In this document: piece by piece, positions 1 to 10,013 of the stretch
Position numbering within the stretch: position 1 is the first letter of the stretch
Layout of the letters: every line of letters starts with the position of its first letter
NCBI GenBank assembly: GCA_030544235.1
Contig: CM060471.1
Location: 12,385,348-12,449,347, forward strand
DNA length: 64,000 bases
Origin: Lepturacanthus savala
Taxonomy: Eukaryota > Chordata > Actinopteri > Scombriformes > Trichiuridae
Direction of reading: 5' to 3'
Position numbers and translations under genes: made by a program
Notes under the pieces: model-generated
What the model was told of the DNA's origin: nothing
Seen by the model: only the letters and a program-made list of their open reading frames with translations
The model's database searches: none

Positions 1-534
1 ATATTCCAAACACATGTGATTGATATTCCAAAGTCCTGTGAAATCATTCTGCTTCTATAGGAGCTTTCATTATTCTGAGGAGAATTTCCACCAGTCTTTC
101 TAACTCAGATGCAGAAGTTTGCTTTCATTCAACCACCACAACAGTAACACTGGGTGAGTGCTGAGTGATAAGGCCTGGCTTGCAGTTGATGTTCCAGTTC
201 ATTTTTAGGATGTTGGCTAGGGCTGTGCGGGCCAGTCGATGCTTTCACACCCAACTCATAGACTGTATATAAAGATGGATGTAGCCAGACGTGATGTAAC
301 CCATTGGTTTGCATTGGAGCCAGGTTGAGACTCTTACTGTATTAATGGAGCAATTGACCTTTCATAAGTCCTGCCCCCCTTAGATATGGTTGCTAGGTAG
401 GACAAACCTAACAAAAAGAAAAACTCCTGGGTATGTGTCCCCTTTTTTCCCTTCTAGGAACCAGTAAAGTAGGTTACTCTATGATAAAGTTTACTAAGGT
501 AACTTTTCCTGTTGAGGTGCTAGACATCCAAATA
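1..534. other. Flanking DNA, no gene seen
   Basis: I see no exon, RNA gene or clear repeat here. The short open frames have no recognisable protein character. The stretch ends at the TA target site of the Tc1-like transposon that begins at 535. Confidence 0.5.
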
Positions 535-2155
535 CAGTGGTATGAAAAAGTATCTGAACCTTTTGGAAATCCTAACATTTCTGCATAAAATCACCATCAA
601 ATGTGATCTGATCTTTGTCAAAATCACACAGATGAAAAAACAGTGTCTACTTTAACTAAAACCACCCAATCATTTATAGGTTTTCATATTTTAATGAGAA
701 TAGCATGCAAACAATAACAGTAGGGGGAGGAATAAGTAACTGAACCCTCACATTTAATATTTTGTGGCCCCCCCTTTGGCAGCAATAACTTCAACCAGAC
801 GCTTCCTGTAGCTGCAGATCAGTCTGGCACATCGATCAGGGCTAATCTTGGCCCGTTCTTCTTTACAAAACTGCTGTAGTTCAGTCAGATTCCTGGGATG
901 TCTGGCATGAATCGCTGTCTTGAGGTCATGCCACAGCATCTCAATGGGGTTCAAGTCTGGACTTTGACTTGGCCACTCTAGAATGTGTATTTTGTTCTTC
1001 TGAAACCATTCTGAAGTTGATTTACTTTTGAGTTTTGGATCATTGTCTTGTTGCAGCATCCATCCTCTTTTTAACTTCAACTGTCTGACAGACGGCCTCA
1101 GGTTTTCCTGCAAAACATCCTGATAAACTTTTGAATTCATTTTTCCATTGATGATTGCAAGTTGTCCAGGCCCTGAGGCAGCAAAACAGCCCCAAACCAT
1201 GATGCACCCTCCTCCATGCTTCACGGTGGGGATGAGGTGTTGATGTTGGTGAGCCGTTTCCATTTTTCCTCCACCCATGACGTTGTGTATTCCTCCCAAA
1301 CAATTCAACTTTGGTTTCATCAGTCCACAAAATATTTTGCCAAAGCTTCAGTGGAGTGTCCAAGTGCCTTTTTGCGAACATTAAACGAGCATCAATGTTT
1401 TTCTTAGAAAGCAGTGGCTTCCTCCGTGGAGTCCTCCCATGAATACCATTCTTGGCCAGTGTTTTACATATAGTTGATGTGTGCACAGAGATATTGGACT
1501 GTTCCAGTGATTCGTTCAAGTCTTTAGCAGACACTCTCGGGTTCTTTTTTACCTCTCTGAGTAGTCTGCGCTGAACTCTTGGCGTCATCTTTGGTGGACG
1601 GCCACTCCTTGGGAGAGAAGCAACAGTTGCAAACTCTCTCCATTTGTAGACAACTTCTCTGACTGTCGATGGATGAACATCCAGACTTTTAGAGATGGTT
1701 TTGTATCCTTTCCCTGCTTTATACAGATCAACAATTCTTGATCGCAGGTCTTCAGACAGCTCTTTTGAGCGAACCATGGTGCACATCAGACAATGCTTCT
1801 CATCAAGACAATTGTTACCACGTGTGTTTTTTTATAGTGGACAGGGCAGCTTTAAGCAACTCATCAGTGATTGGGCACACACCTGACTTCAAGTGTTTGG
1901 TAAAAATTGGTTTCAATTGCCCTTTAAGTCTCCTTAGGCAGAGGGTTCAGTTACTTATTCCTCCCCCTACTGTTATTGTTTGCATGCTATTCTCATTAAA
2001 ATATGAAAACCTATAAATGATTGGGTGGTTTTAGTTAAAGTAGACACTGTTTTTTCACCTGTGTGATTTTGACAAAGATCAGATAACATTTGATGGTGAT
2101 TTTATGTAGAAATGTTAGGATTTCCAAAAGGTTCAGATACTTTTTCATACTACTG
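535..2155 (-). mobile_element. Tc1-like DNA transposon, near full length, transposase on minus strand
   Basis: The element is bounded by TA dinucleotides (533-534 and 2156-2157), the target duplication of Tc1/mariner elements. Its ends are long inverted repeats of about 200 bp: the left end begins CAGTGGTATGAAAAAGTATC and the right end is its imperfect reverse complement. Both arms contain the same block around AATAACAGTAGGGGGAGGAA (near 712-733 and its complement near 1960-1980). A minus-strand transposase fills the interior. The length of about 1.6 kb is normal for a Tc1 element. The arms differ at few positions, so the copy looks fairly young. Confidence 0.93.
754..1777 (-). pseudogene. 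Tc1-family transposase, one frameshift
   Basis: This encodes a DDE transposase that would cut and paste the surrounding element. The N-terminal part, from the ATG at 1775-1777, starts MVRSKELSEDLRSRIVDLYK and holds the paired helix-turn-helix region and a basic GRPPK hook. The first catalytic Asp lies in WTDETK. The second half, in another frame, has KHGGG, the second Asp in QQDND and the Glu in SPDLNPIE, with 34 residues between them (DD34E). The two frames overlap between 1040 and 1320; homology passes from one to the other near 1250-1270, at an A-run beside WRKNG, so a single-base indel explains the break. As it stands the copy cannot make a full transposase. Confidence 0.9.
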
Positions 2156-2264
2156 TAAATAACACCAAGAGTAGCTATGTGGCAACACACAGCCTTAGAG
2201 AGAACAAACTGACATAAGCCTTGATCTTTTCTGGCTATCGTGTTGAAGTATTGAGCAAAGCATT

Positions 2265-3110
2265 GAGCAATACTTTGTTGGAGCACCTTTGCCATGAATT
2301 ACAGCCTCAAGTCATTTTGAGTGTGATGCTACATGCTTGACACACCTATTTTTGAGCAGTTTCTCAGGTTTTTCTTTGCAGGACCTCTCAAGCTCCATCA
2401 GGTTGGATGAGCAGCGGTGGTCTATAGCCATTTTCAGATCTCTCCAGACATGTTTAATTGGGCTCAAGTCTGGACTCTGGCTGGGCCAATCGAGGACATT
2501 CACAGAGTTTGTTATCTTGGCTGTGGGCTTAGGGTTGTTGTCCTATTGGAAGATGGACCTTCACTCCAATCTGATGTCCAGAGCACTCTGGAGCAGGTTA
2601 TCATCAAGGATGTCTGTGTACATTGCTGCAGTCATCCCTTCCTCTGTCCTGAATGGTCTCCCAGTTCCTGCCGCTGAAAGACGCCCCTACAGTTTGATGC
2701 TGCCACCTCCATACTTCACTTTAGGGATGGTATCGGCAGGTGATGAATAGTGCCTCATTTCCTCCAGACATGACGCTTGGAATTCAGGCCAAAAATTCAA
2801 ACTTTTGTTAGACAAGACAATTATATTTCTCATGGTCTGGTAAACTCCAGGCAGGCTGTCATGTGCCTTTTACTTAGGAATGGCTTCTGCCTGGCCGCTC
2901 TACCATACAGGCCTGATTGGTGGAACTGTCTCATGGAGATGGCTGTCCTCTTGGAAGGTTCTCCTCTCTCCACAAAGAAATGCTGGAGCTCTGTCAGAGT
3001 GACCATTGGGTTTTTGGTCACCTCCCTGACTAAGGCCCAAGGTGGACTCCAATTAAGTTCATCTCAAGGATGATCAGGAAAACAGTGCTCCAATTTTCTC
3101 TCTGTTATAT
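2265..3110 (-). mobile_element. Internally deleted Tc1-like element remnant
   Basis: Minus-strand translation gives Tc1 transposase pieces in broken frames: LDWPSQSPDLSPI near 2470-2503 (the region of the third catalytic residue) and VTLTELQHFF plus SGLYGRAARQKPFLSKRHM at 2830-3021. The DNA follows a common teleost Tc1 subfamily up to about 3035 and then jumps to the sub-terminal region (about 3040-3075), so the DNA-binding part of the gene is missing. No intact inverted ends are seen. It is a different subfamily from its neighbour at 535-2155. Confidence 0.85.
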
Positions 3111-4378
3111 ACTCTTTTCAGATAGTTTTTAGAATCCATTTGAGAATCAGGGTGAAAGGGCGGTGTGCACCTGCCCTTTATTGCATCTTGGTATTTGCAT
3201 TGCATATATTTTAATTTTAAATAGCACAAGGTGCTGCCTTTGTGCATAAGACATCATTTTGGTCAGTCTTAACACATGCCATAACATTGCAGTGTTAATG
3301 CACCAGACCATGCTTCGATACACCCATTAGCGTAAGAATAAGCGCTACTGCATGTATTATTTACACGACATGGTTGCTGGGCATGAAATCGACTTGCACC
3401 AGTAAAAACTACAATTACAGTTGCGGGTACCCAGTCTAAATGGAGCCCGAATAACATGAAATATAAACATAATTTTTGTGAGGTTCATACTCAGCAGGGT
3501 GGTTCCTTTAAAGGTTTTTGTGGACAGATCTGAGAAAGTGTGAAAGAACAAATAATATGTTCTTTTAATTGGCATTAATAGCTGTTTTCTTTTTTTTATT
3601 TCAATGTTCATGCTATCATGCAAGCAGATAACATATTAATTGTTTAGGATAAAACTGGACTAATTTGTACTTGGTTTAAATTTTGTATGGCTGATAATTA
3701 TAGGAAATCTCATGTGGAAGGGCAGACAAAGGTAAAAAGAAAAAGGTAAATATTTGCATATAAAAAAGAATAACTATATTTTTTACTTTGACAGTTCACC
3801 CGCCTCAAACCTAGACACAACCTTTAAAATGGGAGTGAAGTAGCAAAGTAAAATAAAGTTTCACATATGCTTCACACAATATTATTTATGCATTTGATTT
3901 GTTTCATGTATGGTGTCTTGTATTACACAATTATTCCTATAACAGTAATATTATCTACATTTATTTTATTATTTATTGTTTATTTTACTTAAAATAGTGT
4001 CCCACATGGGTTTTTTTTTATTCATTATCAGTACTCTTCATTTTATCAGTCATGAAGAAGCCATATCTAAATAAAAATGCAATACGAAAATACAAAAACT
4101 GATATATACAGACGTAGGTTTAACAGAGAAAAGTATATCTTTTTTTATACAATATTTGTGATGATTGTGTATGTACTGTAGTAACCATCTGGAGTTCCTG
4201 AACCCCTCATCATTTTATTGAGGGTGGTTGGGGGGAGGGGTTTCACACATGCTTGAGATGTTGCCACCTTGCAGATCAAGACCACATGTCCATTTCCCAT
4301 CCACTCACATCTGCCACTTTCATTTTGAACACTATCCCACATGGAGAGTGGTACAGATTGTACAAGTTCCTGGTACCT

Positions 4379-4382
<4 letters not shown>
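3111..4382. other. AT-rich DNA, no gene seen
   Basis: I see no exon or recognisable repeat. The open frames are short and without protein character. The stretch runs up to a long poly-C tract. Confidence 0.45.

Positions 4383-4414
<32 letters not shown>
4383..4414 (+). repeat. Poly-C tract, 32 C
   Basis: An uninterrupted run of 32 C residues followed by six A. Such tracts can form i-motif or, on the other strand, G-quadruplex structures and are prone to length errors. It lies about 100-390 bp upstream of the candidate first exon that ends at 4774. Confidence 0.97.
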
Positions 4415-4416
<2 letters not shown>

Positions 4417-4499
4417 AAAACAAATAACTCACCACCACCACCCATGTCTTGCACATTCCCTCCTTTCGCAGCACCTCCCATACAGCTACTAACTGCTCC

Positions 4500-4774
4500 A
4501 CACTGACTCAGCATGTATGTGGAAGGCAGGAGGAACAGAAAAAGGGGGCAGGGCTAGGTGATGTGAGCGTGCTAATTGGCTGAGTGTGAGCATTTGCTGC
4601 GGGAGGCTGCCTTGGCTGCACTGGTCGGTCTGGTCTGCACTGCTCTGCTGGGTAGAAGGAGAAGGAAGGAAAATGAGAGGGAAGGAAGAAGGGATAACAG
4701 CAGGGATGAGGCAAGATAAAGCATGTGGGAGGTGTAAATCCTGTACGGATGAAGCGGCTGTGAGAGGAGGAGAG
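4500..4774 (+). promoter_or_regulatory. Candidate promoter and non-coding first exon of psd
   Basis: This is a purine-rich, GC-enriched island in AT-rich DNA. It contains an inverted CCAAT box (ATTGG, near 4575) and ends in a strong splice donor, GAG|GTGAGT, after position 4774. The next acceptor I can tie to psd is the one before 19846, which begins a 5'UTR segment, so an upstream non-coding exon must exist and this is the best candidate in the window. The start is a guess and the link to psd is inference. The true first exon could also lie outside the window or elsewhere in the 15-kb intron. Confidence 0.3.
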
Positions 4775-5250
4775 GTGAGTGTGAGATGAGAGATGGGGAA
4801 TGTAGCTGTTAGTGTGTGGTGGTGTGTGCTGACAGCACAGGGTCGATCAAGATAAACAGCCACACAGGTGACAGTTTTGCACGATGATACAGATGATACA
4901 GATGTGCTTGTCATGTAGGGCTAAAGATGACATATGACGGGTAGGGGGGAAAAGTAGGGTTCTTAGGTGTATCGTCTGCTTGTGTGTGAGGGTAAGACTG
5001 AGTGTGAAGGCATGGATGAGAGAACATGTGTGAGGTTTTGTGAAATGAGAGAGTGCATATTTTTGTATAATCATTGTGTCTGGGCATGTCTATGCATGCG
5101 ATGCCACCCTTGTTTATGAGCAATGTCATTTATTACCCTCACTAAGCTGCTGTATATTTGAGTTATTAATTTGTTATTACTGAATTTCAGCATGATATTA
5201 TGGCGATATAATCATAATATTTTAATAGTGTGCACATTACTTTTGTCCAA

Positions 5251-5535
5251 ATTAGAGGTGCAACGATTTGTCGATTAAAAGAAAAATAACAGAAAAATAT
5301 TTTTAATGTCATGACAGTGATTTCAACCATATCCTCTCTATTTTGTATGACAAGTCTAGCCTTAACTGTAAAAAAGAATCAGAAAATAGAAAAAAAAAAT
5401 GTGCATCAGAATTTAATTGAGCCCAATGCTACAGCTACAAAAGTGTTTTGTACCACCAACAAATTACATTTTTGAAAGTCATGTTTATGTCATGATTTGT
5501 CACTGACAGACTAATCGATTAATAGACTAAGTGCT
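5251..5535 (+). repeat. Diverged teleost dispersed repeat (GTGCAACGATT...CTAATCGATTAAT)
   Basis: The start (GGTGCAACGATTTGTCGATTAAA) and end (ACTAATCGATTAATAGAC) match the pattern of a short element common in fish genomes whose edges read GGGCTGCAACTAACGATT and the complement. Related copies lie at 39245-39541 (opposite orientation), 45536-45740 and 63123-63300. There is no coding capacity. The family name is uncertain. Confidence 0.45.
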
Positions 5536-6164
5536 TCTTTTCTCCAAAAAATCCATATCGACATTACTGTAAACAGTAAGGTAAACACGTGTTTCTATAA
5601 TTAAGGTTCTGTTCAGGTCAAACTGACTCAGGGTGGCTGTGCTGGTGGCTGTGATTGTGCATAATGGATCATTGGAAAGTCTGTGCAACACTAAATGTAA
5701 AGGAACCTTAATTACTATCATTGGTAGCACCTCTGTTAATTTATTACTTCATGTCAATGTCTATTGCAAATTAGATGCAGCACTATGATCTCAGTACTGT
5801 ATAAAATTTCTAAGAATATATGAATAAATAAATAAAGTAAATTAGCCACACTGCATAATGTGTTAATAATAGACAGCATTGTTAATTAAGTAAAATAAAT
5901 GAAAATAAGATGAAAGATGTAATTAAACTTTTACTAACTACTCTCTTCTTTGGGGGGTGGTCACAGTGACATTCATTCATTCATTCATTCAGTACAACTT
6001 TTCATAGTGCTCTCAGTCACTGAGAGGGGTGCTGGGTTCATGGACATTTTTATTGAGTTTGTGCAGGTTTTTCCTGTAAATGTGAGTCCTCAGAAGAAGG
6101 ATTGACTCATCATATGCTTGGATTTAATTTCCGGTGACTTGCATATCGCCTTCTAATCTTTAAG

Positions 6165-6410
6165 GGCTGGCTGTGGCCTGGAGGTAGAACAGTTGTCCAC
6201 CGTATGGACGATAGTTGATTCAATTCTTTGCTCCTCCACTCTGCATTTCAATGTATCCTTGGGCAGGAGACTTAACCACAATTGCTCCTGTTGGCTGAAT
6301 GTGTGTGAATGATTAGATAACATCCAATGGGCAGTTTTTTTTTAATGTGAATGTATGCAAAACATTGAGAATACTAGAATGGCACGGTACAAATGTAGTG
6401 CATTTATCAT
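6165..6410 (+). repeat. tRNA-derived SINE-like element, degenerate
   Basis: The head GGCTGTGGCCTGGAGGTAGA resembles a tRNA-type A box and GATAGTTGATTCAATTC a decayed B box. They are followed by the typical body CCTTGGGCAGGAGACTTAACC, GTGTGTGAATGATTAGATAA and a tail ending near TGTAGTGCATTTAT. This is the layout of an abundant teleost short interspersed repeat. Confidence 0.65.
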
Positions 6411-7114
6411 ATTTCAACCCACATAAAGAAAGGTTATGCTAAATCGATTTGTGAACTCACTGAATTGTTGATCTGACAACTGTAGTTGATTAGTCATATA
6501 ACAAGCAAAAATATTGAATAAATATGAACTGACTACTGAATATGCTCTGGTAATTACAATAGTTAGGCAGGCAAAGCACGACAGCAGGCAAAGCCCTATT
6601 GTATCTGGAAGGATTTTTCTTCTTCTTTTGCCCCCCTAATGGTGCCCTAAAAGTCACCAAAGGCAAGCCTCACCTGGTGAAAAATTTTACATTTAAAGGT
6701 TTGCATTTAAGGGCCAAAATGGTTCTGTAGTGCTCCCTTGGTAAAGGAATAAAATTGGGCCCCTCACCTCAGGTTGACAAGATCAAACAAAGAATGTGTG
6801 TCAACATGTCAAGACGCACCAAAAAGTTTCTTGGACCAATACCCTAATATCAACAGTCGGCCATATTGAATCAAATGATTGATTTTTTTTTTGCCATTTT
6901 CACACATCATATTTAAATGAACTAGTCTCTGGGATTTTATCAAACCCACTTAAAATTCACTATGAATCATCTTCACACATTGGAGATGAAAATGTATCAT
7001 AATTTTTTCCCTATATTATTCCTAGTCGCCTTGAAGACACAGCTAATTTACATATCTCACAATGTGGAAAAAAATCATCCATTTTTTATGAAATTCTCAT
7101 GGTGAGCTTTACAC

Positions 7115-7116
<2 letters not shown>

Positions 7117-7181
<65 letters not shown>
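7117..7181. repeat. (TA)n microsatellite, about 32 units
   Basis: An uninterrupted TA dinucleotide run of about 65 bases. It is able to extrude a cruciform and is likely length-polymorphic. Confidence 0.97.
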
Positions 7182-7183
<2 letters not shown>

Positions 7184-7742
7184 TTCATAGTCATAGCACC
7201 ACCTGATATTTAATATTTAACTTCTTTGCACTTCTTTGTCCGATGACATTCCAGATTTCAATGTATCCACCTGCCTGCTTTTAAGCCCTCCAACCACATC
7301 TTACAGTGTACTATATATTTAGTTCAAAAATATGAAGGAAAACAGACTCATGCTTAGGGTCACCAGAAGTTAATTAATAATCATCAGAATTAGCATTTAA
7401 TCAGAATTAGGCCTCTTTTTTTACATGCACAGTGGTTCTGTCTGCTGTAAACAGTCTATTCTGCCGGAAAATTACTGTATAAGTCACAGACTACTTGTTT
7501 CTGTTTGTTCTTCAGGAAAATGTATTTATATGAGCTATTAAATCAGAAGGCAATCCAAAAAAGAGAGACATTGAGATTAAGAATTTACATGGGTGCTAAT
7601 ATGTTCCTATTGAAAAGAGTAAGTATCTGATTGTTTTATTTTTTCTGTGCTTTTATTGTGATTATTAGGGTCCAATAAAATGCATCTTAAAAGCTTTTGG
7701 AGCAGCAAACTGATAACTCAGAGCAGCAGAGATTAATAACAA

Positions 7743-7980
7743 TGGTAAATGGACTGCATTTGTGAAGAGCCTTCCTAGTCTTCTAACCATTCAAAGTGAT
7801 TCACACTACACCCCTGTCTTTCTCTGATCATTATCCCCAATGGCAAGAAACATGATCTTTGAGTCCATAATGGAGATGCTGAATCAATATGACTACAGCA
7901 CTTTTTATACAGTATATGGTTCAATAGAGACAATGCTTGTAAAATGGATTTGTTTGTAAATGCAAACAAAGTGTAATTAT
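7743..7980 (+). repeat. SINE-tail fragment
   Basis: The segment GGTAAATGGACTGCATTTGT, followed by CTTCCTAGTCTTCTAACCA and CAAAGTGATTCACACTAC, matches the 3' part of a common teleost SINE-like repeat (GGTAAATGGACTGCATTTAT...CTTTACACTAC). The right boundary is approximate. Confidence 0.55.
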
Positions 7981-9023
7981 CTTAACTGATCATACTATGC
8001 TAATCCCCATTCCCAAATAATGATTGTTCAATCATAGTTTAGCAACTGCTATTATATGACAGGCTTTTTCCATATAAGCCTTATTTATGAGGCCCTAGAT
8101 AAGTGATAGTTAATTTTTTAACAGTAGAATGTGTAAGGTACTGCCACCTTATAACAAATGGTGAGCAATGTGCATAAACCAGGGTCTTTTGCATATGCTT
8201 GCATACTTCTCTCCTGCACCTGCTTCTTCTCAGTGAGGGCAGGGCTGATCCCTCCATGTCTATGTGAGGGGAGCTGCAGCTACTTAATGTACAGCACCAA
8301 CACAGAGACCAGGTGAATTATTCCAGTTGAGAACTACACTTTTTAAGCTATAAAATAGCAATAAAAGCTAATTGAATATGTGCAAAAGTTGAAATCACAA
8401 TGTTGGGGGGATTAGGGAACCAATCATTTTTAAGTATCCGACTATAGATATGCTGCAGAAAAGCACTACTGCCATTTCAACCATCCTCTAAACATGATGA
8501 AGCTGCAATCTTCAGGTGATGACACTGTGTGTTTAAAATGTCCGACAGGGCAAAACATCCAAATGTTTGTGAAATTGCACACATGGTAAATGTAATAACA
8601 TGTGAAGCAACATCATGAAAGGCTTGTAAATCAATTTGCAGCGTGTTTGACTGTGTTAGTGAAGCAGGCAACAGTAGTCCTATTGAGGTGGCTAATGTTA
8701 GCAATGCCTGCTAACCACTGTTAAACTAAGCACCCAGGAAACTAATCCCAAACTAATGAAACTAATGTATCAAGCTCTTGTTAGTTAAAAATATAAATTC
8801 CATGGTTATATCCATATTGAAATCAACAGGATTAGAACTGATTTGCTAGTTAAATGAGGTGCCATTACATAATATTGTTCAAAGTCTGCACAGTAAATAA
8901 TTCTGATATGCTTAAATGCAATGTGAATATTGCAAGAAGGCTTTGCAAGAATGCTCAATTGATACAGTTTTGATAAGAAATGATTCCCCAGCAATACGTA
9001 TCAATATCAATAATGAGAAGCTA

Positions 9024-9510
9024 CACTACTGTTCAAAGGTTTGGAGTCACTTAGAATTGTCCTTATTTTTGAAAGAAAAGCACTGTTTTTTCAATGAATA
9101 TAACTTTAAACTAAACAGAAATACAATATATACATTGCTAATGTGGTAAATGACTATTCTAGCTGCAAATGCCTGGTTTTTGGTGTAATATCTACATGGG
9201 TATATAGAGGCCCATTTCCAGCAACTATCACTCCAGTGTTCTAATGATACAATGAGTTTGCTCATTGTATCAGAAGACTAATGGATGATTAGAAAACCCC
9301 TGTGCAATCATGTTAGCACAGCTGAAAACAGTTTAGCTGGTTCGAGAAGCTATAAAACTGACCTTCCTTTGAGCAGGTTGAGTATCTGGAGCATCAGATT
9401 TGTGGGGTCACAATTTTCTCATTTTACAACTCATGGTGGTAAATAAAAGTGTGACTTTTCATGGAGAACACTAAATTGTCTGGGTGACCTCAAACTTTTG
9501 AATGGTAGTG
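9024..9510. mobile_element. Non-autonomous Tc1-type element (MITE), copy 1
   Basis: It is flanked by TA (9022-9023, 9511-9512). The ends are inverted repeats: CACTACTGTTCAAAGGTTTG on the left and the complement of CACTACCATTCAAAAGTTTG on the right. The arms contain ACTTAGAATTGTCCTTATTTTTGAAAG and GAGGCCCATTTCCAGCA, features of a widespread fish Tc1 subfamily. The transposase interior is gone: the sequence passes from the left sub-terminal region through GTTGAGTATCTGGAGCATCAG directly to the right arm. A second copy with a different deletion lies at 27973-28290. Confidence 0.85.
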
Positions 9511-9710
9511 TATATATCAGTCTTGATAAAATCCTAACGATACCCGCCGCTAGTGGTTAGCAATGCCCAACACTAACCGATCAGCTGTCTCCCCTCCCCA
9601 GGGATCAATCCTACTAACTTTCCAAACAGGCATTATTTGGATAAACTGATTACTGACCTTAAAACTAATAAAGTTATATAGCAGCATCACAATACTAAAA
9701 ATAGTCAATA

Positions 9711-10013
9711 CCATCCATTTGTTTTCTATACCTGTTTATTCCTCACTAGGGTTATGGTGGTCCACTGGAGCCAATCCTGGCATACTTCAGGCAAAAGGCA
9801 GGGATACACCCTCGACAGGTTACCTGTGTACTCATATCTATGGTATTAAAGAGTCTCCAATTACCTAAGCATGTTTTGGGACTGTGGAAGGAAGCCAGAG
9901 AAAACCCAGGCAGACACAGGAAGGACATGCAAACTCCACACAGGAAGGTCCCAGCACAAGTCATTGCCACCTTCTTGCTATGAAGCAACAGTGCTAACCA
10001 CTGCTACCTTAGA
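9711..10013 (-). repeat. Dispersed repeat family A (GGGGCGACACGGTGG...), diverged copy
   Basis: On the minus strand this reads the family pattern: CCTCACAGCAAGAAGGT-like block, a GTGTGGAGTTTGCATGTTCT-like block, CTTCCTCCCACAGTCC-like block, GTCTCCAATT, then AGGGTGTATCCCTGCC, and a tail related to GAATAAGCAGGTATAGAAAA. It is one of five copies in the window (9711, 13547, 13974, 22935, 41411), and the most diverged. Confidence 0.8.

Larger units (their letters stand above)
4775..9021. other. Presumed first intron, 5' part
   Basis: AT-rich DNA without a supportable exon. It holds a diverged dispersed repeat (5251-5535), a SINE-like element (6165-6410), an (AT)n microsatellite (7117-7181) and a second SINE-tail fragment (7743-7980). 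The ATTC tetranucleotide run near 5975-5990 is a short microsatellite. Confidence 0.5.

Noticed and set aside
4228..4514. Proline-rich and glycine-rich open frames across the C-tract
   Set aside because: They are products of the 32-base homopolymer and carry no other protein character.
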